A stretch of 5,525 nt of DNA from JACCYI01 sp036389195 (GCA_036389195.1 DASVQH010000245.1:1-5525); one strand, 5' to 3'; counted from the first letter of the stretch, positions 1-5,525 are shown. Notes: a model not told the origin generated them from the sequence alone. Translations and numbers: made by a program.

Positions 1-980
1 AGGATCTCCACGTGGATCGAGCCCACGCCGCCGATGACGCCGACGGCCAGCGCGGCGCCGAGGCCGGGCGCGACGGCCAGCAGCGCGAGCGACGCCGCCA
101 CGGCCAGCAGCGCGGCGGCCATGACGCCGCGCTCGGTCGCGCGGTCGCCGAGCCGGGCCAGCGCCGCGGCGCCGAGGATCCCGCCGAGGCCGAACGCGGC
201 CAGCAGGTAGCCGTAGCCGTGGTCGCCGGTGCCGAGGTCGCGGCTGACCAGCAGCAGCAGGACGGTCAGCGCGCCGTAGACCGCGCTGCAGACGACGTCG
301 CCGCCGAAGAGCGCGAGCGCCCGCGGCTGGCCGCGCAGCGCCCGCGCGCCGGCGCGCAGGTCGTCGAACACGCGCGGGGCCGCCTCCGGCCGCTCGGGCG
401 CGGCGAAGGCCGGGCCGGCGGGGATCGACAGGATGGCCAGCGCCGACAGGCCGAAGGTCAGCGCGTTGACGGCGAACGCGGCGCTCGGCGGGCCGAGCAG
501 GAGCAGCACGGCGCCGAGGGCCGGTCCGGCGACGATGCTGGCCTGCCCGACGACGGAGCGCAGCGCGTTGGCGGCCGGCAGCTCGTCGTCGGCGACCAGC
601 CGCGGCGTGGTGGCGGCGACGCACGGCATGTGGACGCCGGCGGCCAGGGTGGTCAGCGCCGCCAGCACCGGCGCCAGCAGCACGGGGAGGCCGAGGACGG
701 CGACGGCGGCCAGCGCAGCCATGAACCCGGCCCGCAGCGCGTCGGACGCGAGCATCAGCTTGCGGCGGTCGACCCGGTCGGCGAGCACGCCGCCGAGCGG
801 GCCGGCGACGACGATCGGCGCGACCCGGGCCGCGGTGGTCAGGCCGACCAGCGCGGTCGAGCGGGTCTCCGAGTAGACGAAGGCCAGCAGCGCGAGGTTG
901 TAGAGCCAGTCGCCGGCCTGCGAGACGGCGAGGGCGGCGAGAAGACGGCGGAAGCGGGGGCGGCGGCGAAGGATCTCCAT
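1..980 (-). CDS. MFS transporter, DHA3/EntS-like exporter (3' end cut by window edge)
   Basis: Probable proton-driven exporter of the major facilitator superfamily in the cytoplasmic membrane; the substrate cannot be read from sequence. The frame is open from the ATG at 980 to the left edge, giving 326 residues of an expected 400 or so, with no stop in the window. The N-terminus has a basic start (MEILRRRPRFRR), then the SQAGDWLYNLALLAF helix typical of DHA3-type carriers. Signature motif A (GGVLADRVDRRK) lies at residues 63-74 between helices 2 and 3. Residues 133-160 (ELPAANALRSVVGQ, then GPALGAVLL) fit the conserved helix 4-5 region of this group. A basic, Pro-rich cytoplasmic loop at about 187-220 separates the two halves, and the second half starts at about 221 with a weaker motif-A echo at about 265-287. 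An in-frame ATG at 1016 would add 12 residues (MWGGRLRPRLGG). Neither start has a good ribosome site; I prefer 980 because the extension is not hydrophobic and lies inside an inverted repeat. Fold assignment is firm, substrate unknown. Confidence 0.9.
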   Translation of the reverse strand, partial: MEILRRRPRFRRLLAALAVSQAGDWLYNLALLAFVYSETRSTALVGLTTAARVAPIVVAGPLGGVLADRVDRRKLMLASDALRAGFMAALAAVAVLGLPVLLAPVLAALTTLAAGVHMPCVAATTPRLVADDELPAANALRSVVGQASIVAGPALGAVLLLLGPPSAAFAVNALTFGLSALAILSIPAGPAFAAPERPEAAPRVFDDLRAGARALRGQPRALALFGGDVVCSAVYGALTVLLLLVSRDLGTGDHGYGYLLAAFGLGGILGAAALARLGDRATERGVMAAALLAVAASLALLAVAPGLGAALAVGVIGGVGSIHVEI

Positions 981-984
981 GCCG

Positions 985-995
985 CCGAGTCTCGG
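985..995. promoter_or_regulatory. Short palindrome just upstream of the MFS start
   Basis: CCGAG-T-CTCGG is a perfect 5-bp inverted repeat with a single central base. It ends 4 bases upstream of the MFS start codon and directly abuts the larger inverted repeat at 996-1055. The position would suit an operator or a small hairpin in the leader that hides the start site. Such short GC palindromes also arise by chance in DNA this GC-rich, so the regulatory reading is weak. Confidence 0.2.
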
Positions 996-1055
996 TCTAA
1001 GCCGCCCGCCCCACATCGGGCGAGCGCCGCATCTTTCCCGGTCGGGCGGCTTAGA
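996..1055 (-). repeat. 13-bp perfect inverted repeat between small gene and MFS gene; terminator or regulatory hairpin
   Basis: The arms 996-1008 (TCTAAGCCGCCCG read on the minus strand from 1055) and 1043-1055 are exact reverse complements, separated by a 34-nt spacer. The right arm contains the TAA stop (1053-1051) of the 58-residue gene, and the left arm ends 15 nt before the MFS start codon. As minus-strand RNA this would fold into a strong GC-rich stem immediately at the end of the small gene. There is no following U-run, so it is not a classic intrinsic terminator, although high-GC actinobacteria often use hairpins without U-tracts. It could also be an mRNA-stabilising stem, an attenuator, or a protein-binding site. 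The repeat itself is certain; its function is inferred. Confidence 0.6.
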
Positions 1056-1227
1056 AGAGCGGGTCCGCCGGGTCCTCGCCGGCCATCGGCGCGATCTCGA
1101 CCGCGTGGATCTTGCACAGCCACGGGCCGCCGTTCTCCAGCGCGAGCTGCAGCTCGTCCTCGGTGAGCTTGGCCCCGCACTCCGCGCAGCGGTCGCCGCC
1201 CGCCACCTGGGTGTCGTCGATGTCCAT
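1051..1227 (-). CDS. Small CxxC/CxxH zinc-knuckle-like protein, 58 aa
   Basis: A 58-residue acidic protein of unknown function, running from ATG at 1227 to TAA at 1053-1051. Cys14-x2-Cys17 and Cys38-x2-His41 are spaced 20 residues apart, the arrangement of a small structural zinc site of zinc-ribbon/treble-clef type. Between them lies an acidic, Leu-rich stretch (LTEDELQLALENGG) likely to be helical. The tail is acidic and ends in DPLF. No signal peptide or membrane segment is visible, so it is probably cytoplasmic. It follows valS by 26 nt and may be read from its own leaderless promoter as well as from valS readthrough. There is no Shine-Dalgarno sequence before the ATG. The reading frame stays open far upstream (to 3399) inside valS antisense-free sequence, but only this end has protein-like composition. 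I do not recognise a named family; the gene call rests on the cysteine pattern, the composition change and the position. Confidence 0.75.
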   Translation of the reverse strand: MDIDDTQVAGGDRCAECGAKLTEDELQLALENGGPWLCKIHAVEIAPMAGEDPADPLF

Positions 1228-1234
1228 GGCGCGG

Positions 1235-1240
1235 ATTGTA
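1235..1240 (-). promoter_or_regulatory. Candidate -10 element of a leaderless promoter for the 58-aa gene
   Basis: On the minus strand the valS-to-small-gene gap reads CTTACAATCCGCGCC then ATG. TACAAT differs from the sigma-70 -10 consensus TATAAT at one position and fits the actinobacterial TANNNT pattern. It is the only AT-rich patch in the gap. Exactly 7 nt separate it from the ATG, so transcription would be expected to begin at or next to the A of the start codon, and no Shine-Dalgarno sequence is present. A -35 match at the right distance is not visible; CTGACG lies only 11 nt upstream. Leaderless genes with this geometry are common in actinobacteria. Confidence 0.45.
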
Positions 1241-1253
1241 AGCCCGCGCGGCG

Positions 1254-3812
1254 TCAGTCCGCCGCGGCGGCCAGCTCGACCGTGATCTGGCGCTCGGGGC
1301 CCTCGCGCAGCACCAGCTCCTCGACCACGCCGGCCTCGCGCACGTCGGCCTCGGCGATCCGCAGGGCGGCCAGCCGGTCGCCCACGTCCTCGACCACGAG
1401 CCGGGCGACCTGCGTGCGCAGCGGCCGGCGCTCGAGCGTCTTGGCCTTGTGCACCTCGGAGAGGACGTCGGCGGCCACCGCGAGCACCTCGACGTCGCCG
1501 TCGCCGGCGACCATGTCGCGCAGCTCCTCGGCCGCGGGCCACGGCGCGCGGTGGATCGAGCCCTCGCGCCACCACGACCACACCTCCTCGGTGGCGAACG
1601 GCAGGACGGGCGCGAACAGCCGCAGCAGGATCGCCAGCGCGGTCTCCAGCGCCGCCCGCGCGGACTCCGCGCCCGGCCCCTCGCCGTAGGCGCGGCTCTT
1701 GACGAGCTCGAGGTAGTGGTCGCAGAAGTGCCAGAAGAAGCTCTCCGTGCGCGCGAGCGCCCGGTGGTACTCGTAGCCCGCGAACGCCTCGGTCGCGTCG
1801 TCGACCACCGCGGCCAGCTCGGCCAGCATGGCCCGGTCGATCGTCTCGGTGATCGCGCCGGCTGCCCCGGCGCCCGACGTCACGCCGAGCATGAACTTCG
1901 ACGCGTTGAGCAGCTTGATGGCCAGCCGGCGGCCGTTCTTCATCTGCGCCTGGTCGACGGCGGTGTCGGCTCCCGGGCCCGCCTTGCAGGCCCAGTAGCG
2001 CAGCCCGTCGGCGCCGTACTGGACGACGAGGTCCGCCGGCGTCGTCACGTTGCCCTTGGACTTCGACATCTTCTTGCGGTCCGGATCGAGGATCCAGCCG
2101 TTGATGAAGGCGTCCGACCACGGCAGCTCGTAGTGCTCCAGGTGCGAGCGCAGCACGGTCGCGAAGAGCCAGGTGCGGATGATCTCCGGGCCCTGCGGGC
2201 GCAGGTCCATCGGGAAGACGCGCTCGAACAGGTTGGGCTCGATCGTCCCGACGATCTGCGGGCTCAGCGAGGACGTCGCCCACGTGTCCATCACGTCGGT
2301 GTCGCCGGCGAAGCCGCCGGGCTGCCCTCGCTGCGCCTCGCCGTACCCCGGGGGCGGATCGGACTGCGGGTCGACGGGCAGCGCGTCCTCGGCGCAGAGG
2401 ATCGGGTCCTCCCACTGCGTGCGGCCGTGCTCGTCGATCGGATACCAGACGGGGAACGGGACGCCGAAGAAGCGCTGGCGGCTGATCAGCCAGTCGGAGT
2501 TCAGGCCCTCGACCCAGTGCTTGAACCGCACGCCCATGAACGGCGGGTGCCAGTCCATCGCCTCGCCGCGCTCCAGCAGCGCCCGGCGCAGCCCCGGGTC
2601 GCGCGCGCCGTTGCGGATGTACCACTGCCGGCTGGTGACGATCTCCAGCGGGCGGTCGCCCTTCTCGAAGAACTTCACCGGGTGCATGAGCTGCTTGGGC
2701 TCGCCGATCAGGTCGCCCGCGTCGCGCAGCTTCTCGACCACCGCGCGGCGCGCCTGCTTGGCGTGCCGGCCCGCCACCGCCTCGCCGTAGGTCTCGGCGC
2801 CCGCGCCGGTCAGCCAGCCGGGCACCTCGTCCTGGAAGCGGCCGTCGCGCTGGATCAGCGCACGCAGCGGCAGGTCGAGCTCGCGCCACCAGACGACGTC
2901 GGTGGTGTCGCCGAACGTGCAGACCATGGCGATGCCGGTGCCCTTCTCGGGCTCGGCGAGCGGGTGCGCGACCACCGGGACCGCGACGCGGAACAGCGGC
3001 GTCAGGACATCGGAGCCGAACAGCGGCCGGTAGCGCTCGTCGTCGGGGTGGGCCACCAGCGCGACGCACGAGGGCAGCAGCTCGGGGCGCGTGGTCTCGA
3101 TCTCGATCGCGCCCTCGCCGTCGGCGCGCTGGAAGGCCACGCGGTGCATCGCGCCGCCGGTCTCGCGGTCCTCGATCTCCGCCTGGGCGACCGCGGTGCC
3201 GAAGTCGACGTCCCACACCGTCGGCGCCTCGGCGGCGTAGGCCTGGCCGCGCCGCAGGTTGCGCAGGAACGCGCGCTGGGAGACCGCGCGCGAGTGGTCG
3301 TCGATCGTCGCGTAGGTCAGCGTCCAGTCGACGGACAGGCCGAGGTCGCGCCACACGCGCTCGAAGCCCTTCTCGTCCTCGGCGGTGAGGATGTGGCACA
3401 GCTCGACGAAGTTCTGACGGGCCAGCGAGCGGACGGCCTTGTCCTTGCCGCCGCCCTCCGCGGGCGGCGGCTCGGTGAAGTCCGGGTCATAGGGCGCCGT
3501 GGGGTCGCACCAGACGCCGTAGTGGTTCTGGACTCGGCGCTCGGTCGGCAGGCCGTTGTCGTCCCAGCCCATCGGATAGAAGACCTCGCGCCCGCGCATC
3601 CGCTGGAAGCGGGCGATCGCGTCGGTCTGGATGTAGCCGAAGGCGGAGCCGAGGTGCAGCGAGCCGCTGACCGTGGGCGGCGGCGTGTCGATCGAGAAGA
3701 CCGCCTCGCGCGGCTTGCCGCGGTCGAAGCGGTAGGTGCGCTGCTCCTCCCAGGCCGCGTCCCACTTGGCCTCGATTCCTTCGAGGCTCACCTTGTCCGG
3801 GACTTCGGCCAC
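1254..3812 (-). CDS. valS: Valyl-tRNA synthetase (valine--tRNA ligase), short form
   Basis: Class I aminoacyl-tRNA synthetase that charges tRNA-Val with valine in the cytosol and edits mischarged threonine. The 852-residue reading begins at a GTG 4 nt after the stop of the preceding gene; an in-frame GTG at 3791 is an alternative. Visible blocks: the Rossmann-fold start PPPTVSGSLHLGSAFGY, with the HIGH motif at residues 53-56 written HLGS; GWDDNGLPTE at 82-91; the CP1 editing domain at about 170-390 with TTRPE at 240-244 and GTGIAMVCTFGDTTD at 292-305; WLISRQRFFG from 441; an intact KMSKS loop at 581-585; and the helical anticodon-binding domain at about 640-780. The C-terminus ends soon after this domain and lacks the long coiled-coil tRNA-binding arm of E. 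coli-type ValS. This matches the shorter actinobacterial/archaeal-like form (alt_ValS). It is tightly coupled to the UDG-like gene upstream. Ribosome binding is weak (GAGGG almost touching the GTG), which suggests translation by reinitiation. Confidence 0.97.
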   Translation of the reverse strand: MAEVPDKVSLEGIEAKWDAAWEEQRTYRFDRGKPREAVFSIDTPPPTVSGSLHLGSAFGYIQTDAIARFQRMRGREVFYPMGWDDNGLPTERRVQNHYGVWCDPTAPYDPDFTEPPPAEGGGKDKAVRSLARQNFVELCHILTAEDEKGFERVWRDLGLSVDWTLTYATIDDHSRAVSQRAFLRNLRRGQAYAAEAPTVWDVDFGTAVAQAEIEDRETGGAMHRVAFQRADGEGAIEIETTRPELLPSCVALVAHPDDERYRPLFGSDVLTPLFRVAVPVVAHPLAEPEKGTGIAMVCTFGDTTDVVWWRELDLPLRALIQRDGRFQDEVPGWLTGAGAETYGEAVAGRHAKQARRAVVEKLRDAGDLIGEPKQLMHPVKFFEKGDRPLEIVTSRQWYIRNGARDPGLRRALLERGEAMDWHPPFMGVRFKHWVEGLNSDWLISRQRFFGVPFPVWYPIDEHGRTQWEDPILCAEDALPVDPQSDPPPGYGEAQRGQPGGFAGDTDVMDTWATSSLSPQIVGTIEPNLFERVFPMDLRPQGPEIIRTWLFATVLRSHLEHYELPWSDAFINGWILDPDRKKMSKSKGNVTTPADLVVQYGADGLRYWACKAGPGADTAVDQAQMKNGRRLAIKLLNASKFMLGVTSGAGAAGAITETIDRAMLAELAAVVDDATEAFAGYEYHRALARTESFFWHFCDHYLELVKSRAYGEGPGAESARAALETALAILLRLFAPVLPFATEEVWSWWREGSIHRAPWPAAEELRDMVAGDGDVEVLAVAADVLSEVHKAKTLERRPLRTQVARLVVEDVGDRLAALRIAEADVREAGVVEELVLREGPERQITVELAAAAD

Positions 3813-3816
3813 GCCC

Positions 3817-4467
3817 TCAGTATGGCGGGAAGTCCGCGTACCACTCGCCAAGGCGCCGGAACGCGGTCCAGAACGCCCGCTTGGCGGACTCCTCGTCGAG
3901 CGCCTCGTCGATGTTGGGCACGTAGAGCGCGTCGATCGAGGGCGTGAGCTTCTGCAGCTCGCCCGGGGCGGCGGCGACCTCCCGCGCGAGCGGCAGCTCG
4001 AGCTCGTTGAGCACACCGAGCGCATCGCCACCCATCACCACGACGAGCTTCGGCTGGACGATCGCGATCTCCTCGACGATCCGCGCGATGCACTCCGGGC
4101 CGGCGAGCGCGGTGTCGGCGACCGGGCACTTCACGCACAGCGTCCCGTAGACGGCGAGCGGGTCGATGTCCAGGCGGCGCAGCGACTTCATCAGCGCGGT
4201 GCCCGAGCGCCCGTAGAAGGCCACGCCCTCCTCGATCTCCGAGGGCATCGGCGCGTACTTGAGCAGGAAGACGTCGGCCTGCGGATGCCCGGAGCCGAGC
4301 ACCGGCATCAGGTTGCCGCGCGGGCAGTGGCGGCACCCCTGCAGGTCGCGGGTGAAGTGGTTGAGCTCGCGGATCGCGCGCTCGAGGTACTTCTCGCGGA
4401 TCTCGTCGTCCGTGGCCGGCACGCCTGCGAACTTGCCCGCCCCCGGCGATTCTCCTTGCCCCTGCAT
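3817..4467 (-). CDS. Uracil-DNA glycosylase superfamily protein, family-4-like, with altered active-site motifs
   Basis: A 216-residue protein with the layout of Fe-S family 4/5 uracil-DNA glycosylases, which remove uracil from DNA. Cys45-x2-Cys48, Cys114 (in VKC) and Cys126 match the usual four cluster ligands: 65 residues lie between Cys48 and Cys114, as in the Thermus enzyme, but only 11 between the last two. An extra Cys111 is present. The fold markers Phe84/Gly86/Gly89 (AFYGRSG) and the strand PKLVVVMGGDAL at 139-150 also fit. The motifs that define uracil recognition are changed: GEAPG is KYAPM (70-74), the Asn of YITNVVKC is Leu110, KCRPP is KCPVA, and the late HP motif is replaced by VPN (183-185). 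Activity on uracil is therefore doubtful; it may act on another lesion or only bind DNA. The ATG is 2 nt after the PHP gene's stop (TAAGGATG), implying coupling. An AAGGAG lies just inside the gene but has no start codon at a useful distance. Confidence 0.85.
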   Translation of the reverse strand: MQGQGESPGAGKFAGVPATDDEIREKYLERAIRELNHFTRDLQGCRHCPRGNLMPVLGSGHPQADVFLLKYAPMPSEIEEGVAFYGRSGTALMKSLRRLDIDPLAVYGTLCVKCPVADTALAGPECIARIVEEIAIVQPKLVVVMGGDALGVLNELELPLAREVAAAPGELQKLTPSIDALYVPNIDEALDEESAKRAFWTAFRRLGEWYADFPPY

Positions 4468-4469
4468 CC

Positions 4470-5525
4470 TTACTTGCGCCCCGCCCGCGCCGGCGACGGC
4501 TTGCGGACCTTGGTCTGCAGGAACTTCAGCGCCTGCACCTGCGCGTAGTACAGCGAGGACGGGCGCCCGGTGATGTCGGCGTCGCGCAGAGACTCCAGGA
4601 ACTCCTCCGGCCCGTCGAAGTCGCGCATGTGGATGCGCACCGAGCCCAGGCCCTGGGCGACGTGGGAGTCCGAGCCGGCCCCGCCCGGGATGCGGTACTT
4701 GGCGGCGAAGCGGGCCGCCTCCTCGTTGTAGGCGGGGATGGCGATGCGCGGGTTGAAGACCTCCAGCGCGTCGACGTCGTCGACCACCTCGAGCAGGTGC
4801 TCGTAGTCCGGGACGGAGTGCAGCCGGTCGAACGGGTGCGGCACGTAGACGAGCCCGCCCTGGCGCCTGATCTCGGCGATCGTCTCCTGCAGCGTCAGCC
4901 CGCGCGGGATCTTCTCCTCGATGAACAGGCCGATGACCTCGCCCTGGCCGCCGGTCTTGACCTCCTCGCCGACGATGACCTTGACCCCGTACTCGGCGGC
5001 GAGCTCGCGCGCCGCCAGCGCGCCGGAGACCTCGTTGTGGTCGGTCACCGCGATCGCGCCGAGTCCGCGCTCGCGCGCGGCGGCCAGCAGCGTGCGCACC
5101 GGCGTCGCGCAGTCGTGCGAGTGGTCGGTGTGCATGTGCAGGTCGACGTCGATCAGCGGCCGGCTGCCGAGCCGGCGACGCACGTCCGGGCGGCCGCGGT
5201 CGCCGTGGCGGCGCGCGGCCAGCCGCATGTAGACCGTCTCGTAGTCGTCGGCGACGCGGGTCCACGCGCGGTCGGGCGCGCGCGCCGCGCCGCGCTCGCG
5301 CAGCCCGGCTCGCAACGCCGGGTCGGCGATCAGCCGCTGGAGCTGCTCGGCGAGCACGTCCACGTCCCCGGGTTCGAACAGCAGCCCGAGCTCGCCGTGG
5401 TCGAGCACCTCCTCGTAGGCGGGCAGGCGCGAGGCCAGCGGCACGGCGCCTGCGCCGAGCGCCCGCACGAGGTTGCCCGGAGCCGGCGCGGCGCCCAGCG
5501 ACGCAGCGACGAGGACGTCGGCGTC
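4470..5525 (-). CDS. GT4-like glycosyltransferase domain fused to PHP metallo-phosphoesterase (5' end cut by window edge)
   Basis: The frame is open from the right edge to TAA at 4472-4470, giving 351 visible residues; the N-terminus lies outside. Residues 1-105 are the C-terminal half of a GT-B glycosyltransferase (DADVLVAASLG, then PLASRLPAYEEVL, LGLLFEPGDVDVLAEQL, and a W-x2-VADDYETVY helix). The sugar-nucleotide EX7E motif is missing: the two Glu positions are Ala13 and Arg21. A basic linker (about 101-123) leads to a PHP domain at about 124-300 with the complete metal-ligand set: His130-x-His132 with Asp138, His163 (TDHN), Glu187/Glu188 (GEE), His230 (PHP) and Asp286-x-His288 (SDSH). This predicts a two- or three-metal phosphoesterase, related in outline to TrpH/YciV-type nucleases and nucleotide phosphatases. 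The end of the protein is basic (KVRKPSPARAGRK). It is the first gene seen of a tight operon with the UDG-like gene and valS. PHP assignment is firm; the native substrate and whether the GT half is active are unknown. Confidence 0.9.
   Translation of the reverse strand, partial: DADVLVAASLGAAPAPGNLVRALGAGAVPLASRLPAYEEVLDHGELGLLFEPGDVDVLAEQLQRLIADPALRAGLRERGAARAPDRAWTRVADDYETVYMRLAARRHGDRGRPDVRRRLGSRPLIDVDLHMHTDHSHDCATPVRTLLAAARERGLGAIAVTDHNEVSGALAARELAAEYGVKVIVGEEVKTGGQGEVIGLFIEEKIPRGLTLQETIAEIRRQGGLVYVPHPFDRLHSVPDYEHLLEVVDDVDALEVFNPRIAIPAYNEEAARFAAKYRIPGGAGSDSHVAQGLGSVRIHMRDFDGPEEFLESLRDADITGRPSSLYYAQVQALKFLQTKVRKPSPARAGRK

Noticed and set aside
1..980. Matching AGGATCTCCA at the window's left edge and at the MFS start
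   Set aside because: A 10-bp match encoding similar residues (VEI and MEIL) in the same gene; too short and without flanking similarity to be a meaningful repeat or attachment site.
12..1166. Plus-strand open frame of 384 codons at the left end
   Set aside because: The translation is Gln/Arg/Ala/Gly repeat-like with no fold signal; the opposite strand encodes a clear MFS transporter with motif A.
839..1180. 113-codon minus-strand frame across the MFS/small-gene junction
   Set aside because: It overlaps both real genes out of frame and has no motif; composition is that of a GC shadow.
1051..3399. Minus-strand open frame of 782 codons overlapping most of valS
   Set aside because: Everything upstream of 1227 is an out-of-frame shadow of valS rich in Arg/Pro/Ala. 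Only the last 58 codons have protein-like composition and a Cys/His pattern.
1449..3947. Very long plus-strand open frame (832 codons) opposite valS
   Set aside because: It runs antisense to valS, is low-complexity Arg/Ala/Val/Gly-rich with no recognisable motif, and arises because high-GC third positions remove stops. valS explains the sequence fully.
3813..4031. Upstream extension of valS to an ATG at 4031
   Set aside because: The extra residues are Ser/Arg/Thr-rich shadow of the UDG-like gene's 3' end. ValS homology begins at about VSLEGIEAKW, and the GTG at 3812 sits 4 nt after the UDG stop.
4473..5265. N-terminal part of a 482-codon minus-strand frame continuing upstream of the UDG-like gene
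   Set aside because: It overlaps the PHP gene in another frame and has shadow composition; the UDG-like protein starts at 4467.
1..5525. tRNA or other RNA genes, CRISPR repeats, insertion sequences, phage or toxin-antitoxin genes
   Set aside because: No cloverleaf, spaced direct repeats, transposase motifs or terminal inverted repeats were found; coding sequence fills nearly all of the window.

Overview
The window is very GC-rich DNA packed with genes that all lie on the minus strand, so transcription runs from the right edge to the left. The strong G/C preference at third codon positions, GTG as the best valS start, the short valyl-tRNA synthetase form, and a candidate leaderless promoter all suggest a high-GC actinobacterium. 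A member of the Thermoleophilia/Solirubrobacterales type is my best guess. That is an inference from style and family type; no marker gene in the window proves it.

Layout in transcription order (right to left): (1) 5525-4470, a protein cut by the right edge, with the C-terminal half of a GT4/GT-B glycosyltransferase-like domain fused in frame to a complete PHP metallo-phosphoesterase domain; (2) 4467-3817, a family-4-like uracil-DNA glycosylase relative that keeps iron-sulfur-type cysteines but has lost the usual uracil-recognition and catalytic motifs; (3) 3812-1254, valS, valyl-tRNA synthetase; (4) 1227-1051, a 58-residue protein with a CxxC...CxxH zinc-knuckle pattern; (5) 980-1, an MFS (DHA3-like) multidrug/solute exporter cut by the left edge. 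There is no gene-free stretch longer than about 70 bases.

Genes 1 to 3 are separated by 2 and 4 nt and almost certainly form one translationally coupled operon. A 26-nt gap after valS holds a TACAAT -10-like hexamer 7 nt before the ATG of the small gene, with no Shine-Dalgarno sequence, which suggests a leaderless promoter. The 70-nt gap between the small gene and the MFS gene is almost filled by a perfect 13-bp inverted repeat that includes the small gene's stop codon, plus a short palindrome just before the MFS start. The left part may therefore be a separately controlled unit.

The genes do not make an obvious single pathway: tRNA charging, a probable transporter, and two proteins of uncertain activity. 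The most noteworthy feature is that two adjacent coupled genes both carry recognisable enzyme folds with altered catalytic motifs. The glycosyltransferase EX7E motif is A...R, and the UDG motifs GEAPG/N/HP are KYAPM/L/VP. Meanwhile the PHP active site and the Fe-S-type cysteines are intact. I do not see a mobile element, CRISPR array, RNA gene or classical defence system.
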